This document shows positions 38,189 to 41,505 of a stretch of DNA of 41,505 nt, piece after piece (the stretch's first letter is position 1; each line of letters opens with the position of its first letter). Both the position numbers and the translations under genes were made by a program. Source of the stretch: Desulfovibrio sp. (GTDB lineage Bacteria > Desulfobacterota > Desulfovibrionia > Desulfovibrionales > Desulfovibrionaceae); the NCBI GenBank assembly GCA_028708865.1, contig JAQVYA010000009.1, positions 1-41,505 of the forward strand, written 5' to 3'. The notes beneath the pieces were generated by a model. The model searched no databases and was not told the DNA's origin. It saw only the letters and a list, made by a program, of their open reading frames with translations.

Positions 38189-38923
38189 CTATTTGTACCC
38201 GTACTTGGCCTTGATGGCGGCCACCTCGGGCGTGGCCAGGAATTCAACAAACTTGGCCGCGGCCTCGGGGTGCGGGGCGCTGTTGAGGATGCAGGCTGCC
38301 TGGATAACGTCCGGGGCTTCGGGCACTTCCGTGAAGCAACCCTTTTGCCCTTGTTCCGTAAAGACCGAGGAATAGGCGCAGAAGCCGGCGTCCGCCGCTC
38401 CAGTGGACGCGAACTGGAAGACCTGGGCGATGTTCTGCCCAAAGACCAGCTTAGACTGCATGGATTCCCAGATTCCGGATTTTTGCATGGCGATCATGGC
38501 CGCCCTGCCATAGGGCGCGTTTTCCACATTGGCGATGGCCACCTTGAGCGCGTCGGCGTGCTGGGCGGCATCCTGCCAGGAGCCGGAGCAGAGCGAAGGC
38601 TTCAGGCTCCAGAGAACGATTTGTCCCTTGGCGTAGACAAAAGGTTCGGAACATTGGCCGTCCGCAAAGAGCTTGGCCGGGCGGCGTTCATCCGCAGCCA
38701 GGAACACGTCAAAGGGCGCGCCGTTGATGATCTGGCCGTAAAGTTTGCCGGTGGAGGTATAGGTGGCGTCCACCTGCAACCCGGTCTGTTCTTCAAAGGC
38801 GGGGATGATTTCCTTCATGGCGGGCATGAAGTTGGCGGCCTGGGCCACGAGCAGATCCGCGGCAGAGGCGGGCAGTGGCAGGGCCACGGCCAGGAGCAAC
38901 AGAAAAACGGCGATACGTTTCAT
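38189..38923 (-). CDS. modA: Molybdate/tungstate-binding periplasmic protein
   Basis: This 244-residue protein has a cleavable signal peptide (MKRIAVFLLLLAVALPLPASA). The ATG at 38923 follows GAGG; a GTG four codons upstream has no ribosome site. The mature part begins ADLLVAQAANFMPAMKEI and contains TYTSTGKLYGQIINGAPFDVFLAADE, in which serine and backbone groups bind the oxyanion in ModA proteins. It is the first gene of modABC, divergent from tunR. Confidence 0.94.
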   Translation of the reverse strand: MKRIAVFLLLLAVALPLPASAADLLVAQAANFMPAMKEIIPAFEEQTGLQVDATYTSTGKLYGQIINGAPFDVFLAADERRPAKLFADGQCSEPFVYAKGQIVLWSLKPSLCSGSWQDAAQHADALKVAIANVENAPYGRAAMIAMQKSGIWESMQSKLVFGQNIAQVFQFASTGAADAGFCAYSSVFTEQGQKGCFTEVPEAPDVIQAACILNSAPHPEAAAKFVEFLATPEVAAIKAKYGYK

Positions 38924-39030
38924 GCGGAGCCTCACAGGGTTTGCATTCTGGGAACGGTGCGACTAGATATTCAGATTCGCACGGCAAGTCTGCACTGCCA
39001 TACGCCGTTCCGGCGGGGCCGGGCAATGCG

Positions 39031-39056
39031 GTCACGCTTTCTGCTAAAAGCGTGAC
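39031..39056. promoter_or_regulatory. Dif-like palindrome, likely TunR operator
   Basis: GTCACGCTTT (39031-39040) and AAAGCGTGAC (39047-39056) are perfect ten-base arms around a six-base centre CTGCTA. This geometry matches Xer recombination sites (two arms around a 6-8 base centre). TunR regulators have Xer-derived DNA-binding domains and are reported to bind a motif of about 30 bp near modA. The site lies about 110 bases upstream of modA and just upstream of the tunR promoter. Confidence 0.8.
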
Positions 39057-39072
39057 TCGGGCCCGGGTTGGC

Positions 39073-39100
39073 TTGGTAAATGGGACCAATTCGCTAATAA
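39073..39100 (+). promoter_or_regulatory. Candidate sigma-70 promoter of tunR
   Basis: TTGGTA (39073-39078) and TAATAA (39095-39100) are separated by 16 bases. Transcription would start near 39107, leaving a short leader before the ATG at 39124. The palindrome at 39031-39056 ends 16 bases upstream of the -35 box. Confidence 0.5.
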
Positions 39101-39123
39101 TGCAAGGGAAAGAGGATCAGTGA

Positions 39124-40179
39124 ATGGGAAATGAGGGCAACGGCCGTTTGGCACCGAACCAGACCTTCGAGGTGCCGGAGCAGGTGCGCTATCTCTCACC
39201 GTCCCGGGCCGAGGAACTGGAACAGGCCTTTGCGGAATGGCGGATGGCCGCGCGCACGGCAACGGAACGTCGGTCGCGACAGCGGCTGGAATTGTTGTTT
39301 CTGCTGCTGCGGCGTACCGGAGCGCGCCTGGGGGAAGCCCTGCACTTGGACGAGACCAGGGACATGGACCTGGAAAACGGTTGCGTCCACTTGGGGCGGG
39401 ACCGGTCCCGGCGGAGCGTGCCCTTGCCCGAACCGCTGTGCCGTGAACTGCGCCGGGCCTTCCAGTCGCCCGAGGCGGCCGGGCTGGAAGGTTGTTTTTT
39501 CCATTTTGACCCGGGATATGTGCGCCGGGTTTTCTACGCCAGGGCCGAATCCTGCGGACTAGCGCGGGACCTGGCCGCGCCTCGCACACTGCGAAACACC
39601 CGCGCCGTGGAACTGCTGCGCAGCGGTGTGCCCCTGGCCGTGGTGCGGGACGTGCTGGGACAGTCTTCCACCGACCTTACGGCCGTATACCAGCGCTACT
39701 CCGGGGAGACCGCCTCCACTCTCGTGCGGCGGCTGGGGCTGGATGATCTGGCTGAACGCACCAGCGCGCGCAACACTTTCATCGGCCGTGTGACGCAGGT
39801 GGAACGTGACGGGGTCATGGCCATGGTCCGCTTGATCTCGCGCCAGGGAACGTCCATTGCGGCCGTCATTACCGTGGAAAGTCTGATGTCTTTGGATTTG
39901 CGGCCGGGCGTCCCCGTGGTTGCCACCATCAAGGCGCCGCTGGTGGATGTGGTGGAGGACGGCGGCGCAGGCCGCAGCAGCGCCCAGAACCGGGTGCGCG
40001 CCGAGATCACGTCGGTTCGTTCCACGGAAGTTTTGACGGAGTATTCCGGCCTCAGTTCAGACGGGGAAGCGGTCTGCGCCTTGGTGTCAGCCGCCGGAGC
40101 CGGGGAATTGGGGTTGGAGCAGGGAGACTGGGCGGAATTTCGGTTCAAGGCTCTGTCCGTGGTGCTGAATACGGTATGA
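39124..40179 (+). CDS. tunR: TunR-type tungstate/molybdate-responsive regulator (Xer-like domain plus two TOBE domains)
   Basis: This 351-residue protein has a tyrosine-recombinase-like domain (about 20-205) and two TOBE oxyanion-binding domains (about 215-275 and 288-350). Compared with XerC/XerD, the first catalytic Arg (RTGARLGE, Arg68) and the Tyr position (TAVYQRY, Tyr189) are kept. The HxLRH motif has become RTLRN (Arg154 to Asn158), and GH has become GQ (Gln180). Loss of both histidines argues against recombinase activity. The published TunR family of sulfate reducers has this architecture and activates modABC, with tungstate reducing activation. The gene is divergent from modABC with a palindrome between. 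The start at 39124 follows GAGG at eight bases. Confidence 0.92.
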   Translation: MGNEGNGRLAPNQTFEVPEQVRYLSPSRAEELEQAFAEWRMAARTATERRSRQRLELLFLLLRRTGARLGEALHLDETRDMDLENGCVHLGRDRSRRSVPLPEPLCRELRRAFQSPEAAGLEGCFFHFDPGYVRRVFYARAESCGLARDLAAPRTLRNTRAVELLRSGVPLAVVRDVLGQSSTDLTAVYQRYSGETASTLVRRLGLDDLAERTSARNTFIGRVTQVERDGVMAMVRLISRQGTSIAAVITVESLMSLDLRPGVPVVATIKAPLVDVVEDGGAGRSSAQNRVRAEITSVRSTEVLTEYSGLSSDGEAVCALVSAAGAGELGLEQGDWAEFRFKALSVVLNTV

Positions 40180-40356
40180 TTCACTCGGGAGCCAAGGATA
40201 CGCGGGTATCGCTTGGTGATCGCCTCGTGCAAAGGGCTGGGGCTGGTGCATTCCGGTGGCGGTTTTTCCGAGCACTGGCTGGTGGGATGTTCCCGTGGCC
40301 GTTGTTTTGAGGCCAGGTATGGAGTTTGGCCGGGTATGGCCCGAGCCCAAGCCGAT

Positions 40357-41505
40357 TTAGGGCCGGGCTAGGCGCAGGGAAAGATAGGCCGCTGTGCCGC
40401 GGCCCAGCTCCGAGTCAAGGCAAAGGGAGCCGTCCATGAGCCGTACGAGCCGTTTGACGATTTGAAGCCCCAGTCCAGCACCCTGGTACTTACGGCTGGT
40501 GGAAGTTTCGGCCTGTGTAAAGGCGTCAAACACACACGGCAACAGGTCGTCGGGCATGCCGATCCCGGTGTCGCGGACCTGGAAGAGCAGGGTGATTTCC
40601 TCGGGCAGCAGGGGGCCCACAGCCTCCACGCTTACGGTTACGGACCCCTTTTCCGTATATTTTACTGCATTGCCCACCAGGTTGATGAGAATTTGCCGAA
40701 TGCGGGCCGGGTCGCCGAGCAGACGGTCAGGCAGTCCCGGAGCCGCGCTCAGATGCAGTTCCAGCCCTTGCTCTTGGGCCGTGGGGCCATGGCTTTGCCG
40801 CACCGACTCCAACAGATCGGGCAGGGAGAAATTTTCGGTTTCCAGTTCCATGCGCCCGGCCTCCACCTTGGAAATGTCCAGGATATCTCCAAGCAGCTGG
40901 GTCAGGTTGGCGCAGGCGGCTAAGGCGTTGCAGATATGTCGCAGCTGGTCGGGCCGGGGCTTTTTGGCGCGCAGCAGCTCCAGCATGCCCATGGCTGCTG
41001 TCAGGGGGGGTGCGCAGTTCATGGCTCATATTGGCCAGAAACGCGGATTTGGCCTGGCTGGCCGCTTCAGCGTATTCCTTGGCCTGCTCCAACTCTTTCT
41101 GGGCCGCCACCCGGGCGGTGATGTCGTGGTAGATGGCCTGGATGAACTCTGGCCCCAATCGCCGGGCACTGATTTCAAAGGAAAGATACTGGCCGTCCTT
41201 GCGGCGCAATCGACGTTCCAGGCGAAGCGTTTCGCCCCGCATGAGGCTGTCCAGGCGTATAGGTCGCCATTGCAGGTCGTGCGGGTGCATCAGATCGGGC
41301 AGACACTGGCTGAGAAGTTCCCCGGGAGCGAAACCCAACAAACGGCACAGGTGCGGGTTCACATCGCGGATACAAAGCCCTTCGTCAAAAATAAGAATCC
41401 CTTCCGTAGCTTCTTCATATAACGCACGGTAGCGTCGTTCGCTTTCCTTGAGGCGCTGCTCGGCCCGCCGTCGGGCCAGCACGTTGATGGCGAGAGAAAG
41501 GGTGG
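40357..41505 (-). CDS. PAS-domain sensor histidine kinase, partial, with an apparent frameshift
   Basis: The gene enters from the right window edge, so its start is not seen. In order: a coiled segment ([18 protein letters not shown]), a PAS domain ([23 protein letters not shown] and the PAC end [12 protein letters not shown]), HisKA ([16 protein letters not shown]), then HATPase ([39 protein letters not shown]). At the H-box the frame breaks: a run of seven Cs on the coding strand (plus-strand Gs at 41004-41010) gives RTPPDSS, whereas six would give [14 protein letters not shown] and rejoin the downstream frame. Upstream of the window it may have a sensor region. No partner regulator is visible here. 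Confidence 0.87.

Noticed and set aside
39124-39750. Tyrosine recombinase domain that might mark an integrase of a mobile element.
   Set aside because: It is fused to two TOBE domains, lacks two catalytic histidines, and lies divergent from modABC. This is the TunR regulator architecture. No attachment-site duplication or mobile genes are nearby.

Overview
The window looks like chromosomal DNA from a Desulfovibrionaceae sulfate reducer. The evidence is the gene set and order: a lactate-oxidation operon (por - lldP - FAD-linked lactate dehydrogenase), an Rnf operon led by a multihaem cytochrome c, a Mop-type aldehyde oxidoreductase with its accessory cluster, and modABC next to a TunR-type regulator. 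GC content is high in genes and clearly lower in several regulatory intergenic regions. I saw no tRNA, rRNA, CRISPR array, insertion sequence or prophage.

Layout. (1) 1-6334, minus strand: por, lldP and the start of a lactate dehydrogenase gene cut by the window edge. GC-rich hairpins sit between the genes, and a near-consensus sigma-54 promoter lies upstream of por. (2) 6335-13043: a Cache-domain chemoreceptor on the plus strand, convergent with a hybrid histidine kinase and sigma-54 response regulator pair on the minus strand (probably the LurR-type lactate regulator). (3) 13044-21521, plus strand: a palindrome-rich control region, then cytochrome - rnfC - rnfD - rnfG - rnfE - rnfA - rnfB - apbE, closed by a strong terminator. 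(4) 21653-22822, minus strand: a single REC-CBS regulator gene behind a perfect sigma-54 promoter. (5) 22928-36430, minus strand: a molybdopterin-binding protein, aldehyde oxidoreductase (mop), an internal terminator, then nine tightly coupled accessory genes (Fe-S/FAD fusion, small CxxC protein, methyltransferase, C-GCAxxG-C-C protein, radical SAM protein, CoA ligase-like protein, XdhC, NTP transferase-HD, histidine phosphatase). (6) 36849-40179: modCBA (minus) divergent from tunR (plus), with a dif-like palindrome between them. (7) 40357-41505, minus strand: part of a PAS histidine kinase.

How it fits together. Lactate is imported by LldP, oxidised to pyruvate, and pyruvate is split by Por to acetyl-CoA and reduced ferredoxin. 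The Rnf complex can couple ferredoxin oxidation to ion transport and NAD(H) or cytochrome reduction. Aldehydes are oxidised by the Mo enzyme Mop. ModABC supplies molybdate under TunR control.

The two most interesting systems are the rewired Rnf (RnfC has lost its NADH/FMN signature, while RnfB has gained a GltD-like FAD/NAD(P)H module) and the accessory cluster behind mop, whose radical SAM, methyltransferase and Hdr-like parts have no assigned chemistry that I know of. Two genes (rnfD and the last kinase) carry single-base frameshifts that may be real or sequence errors.
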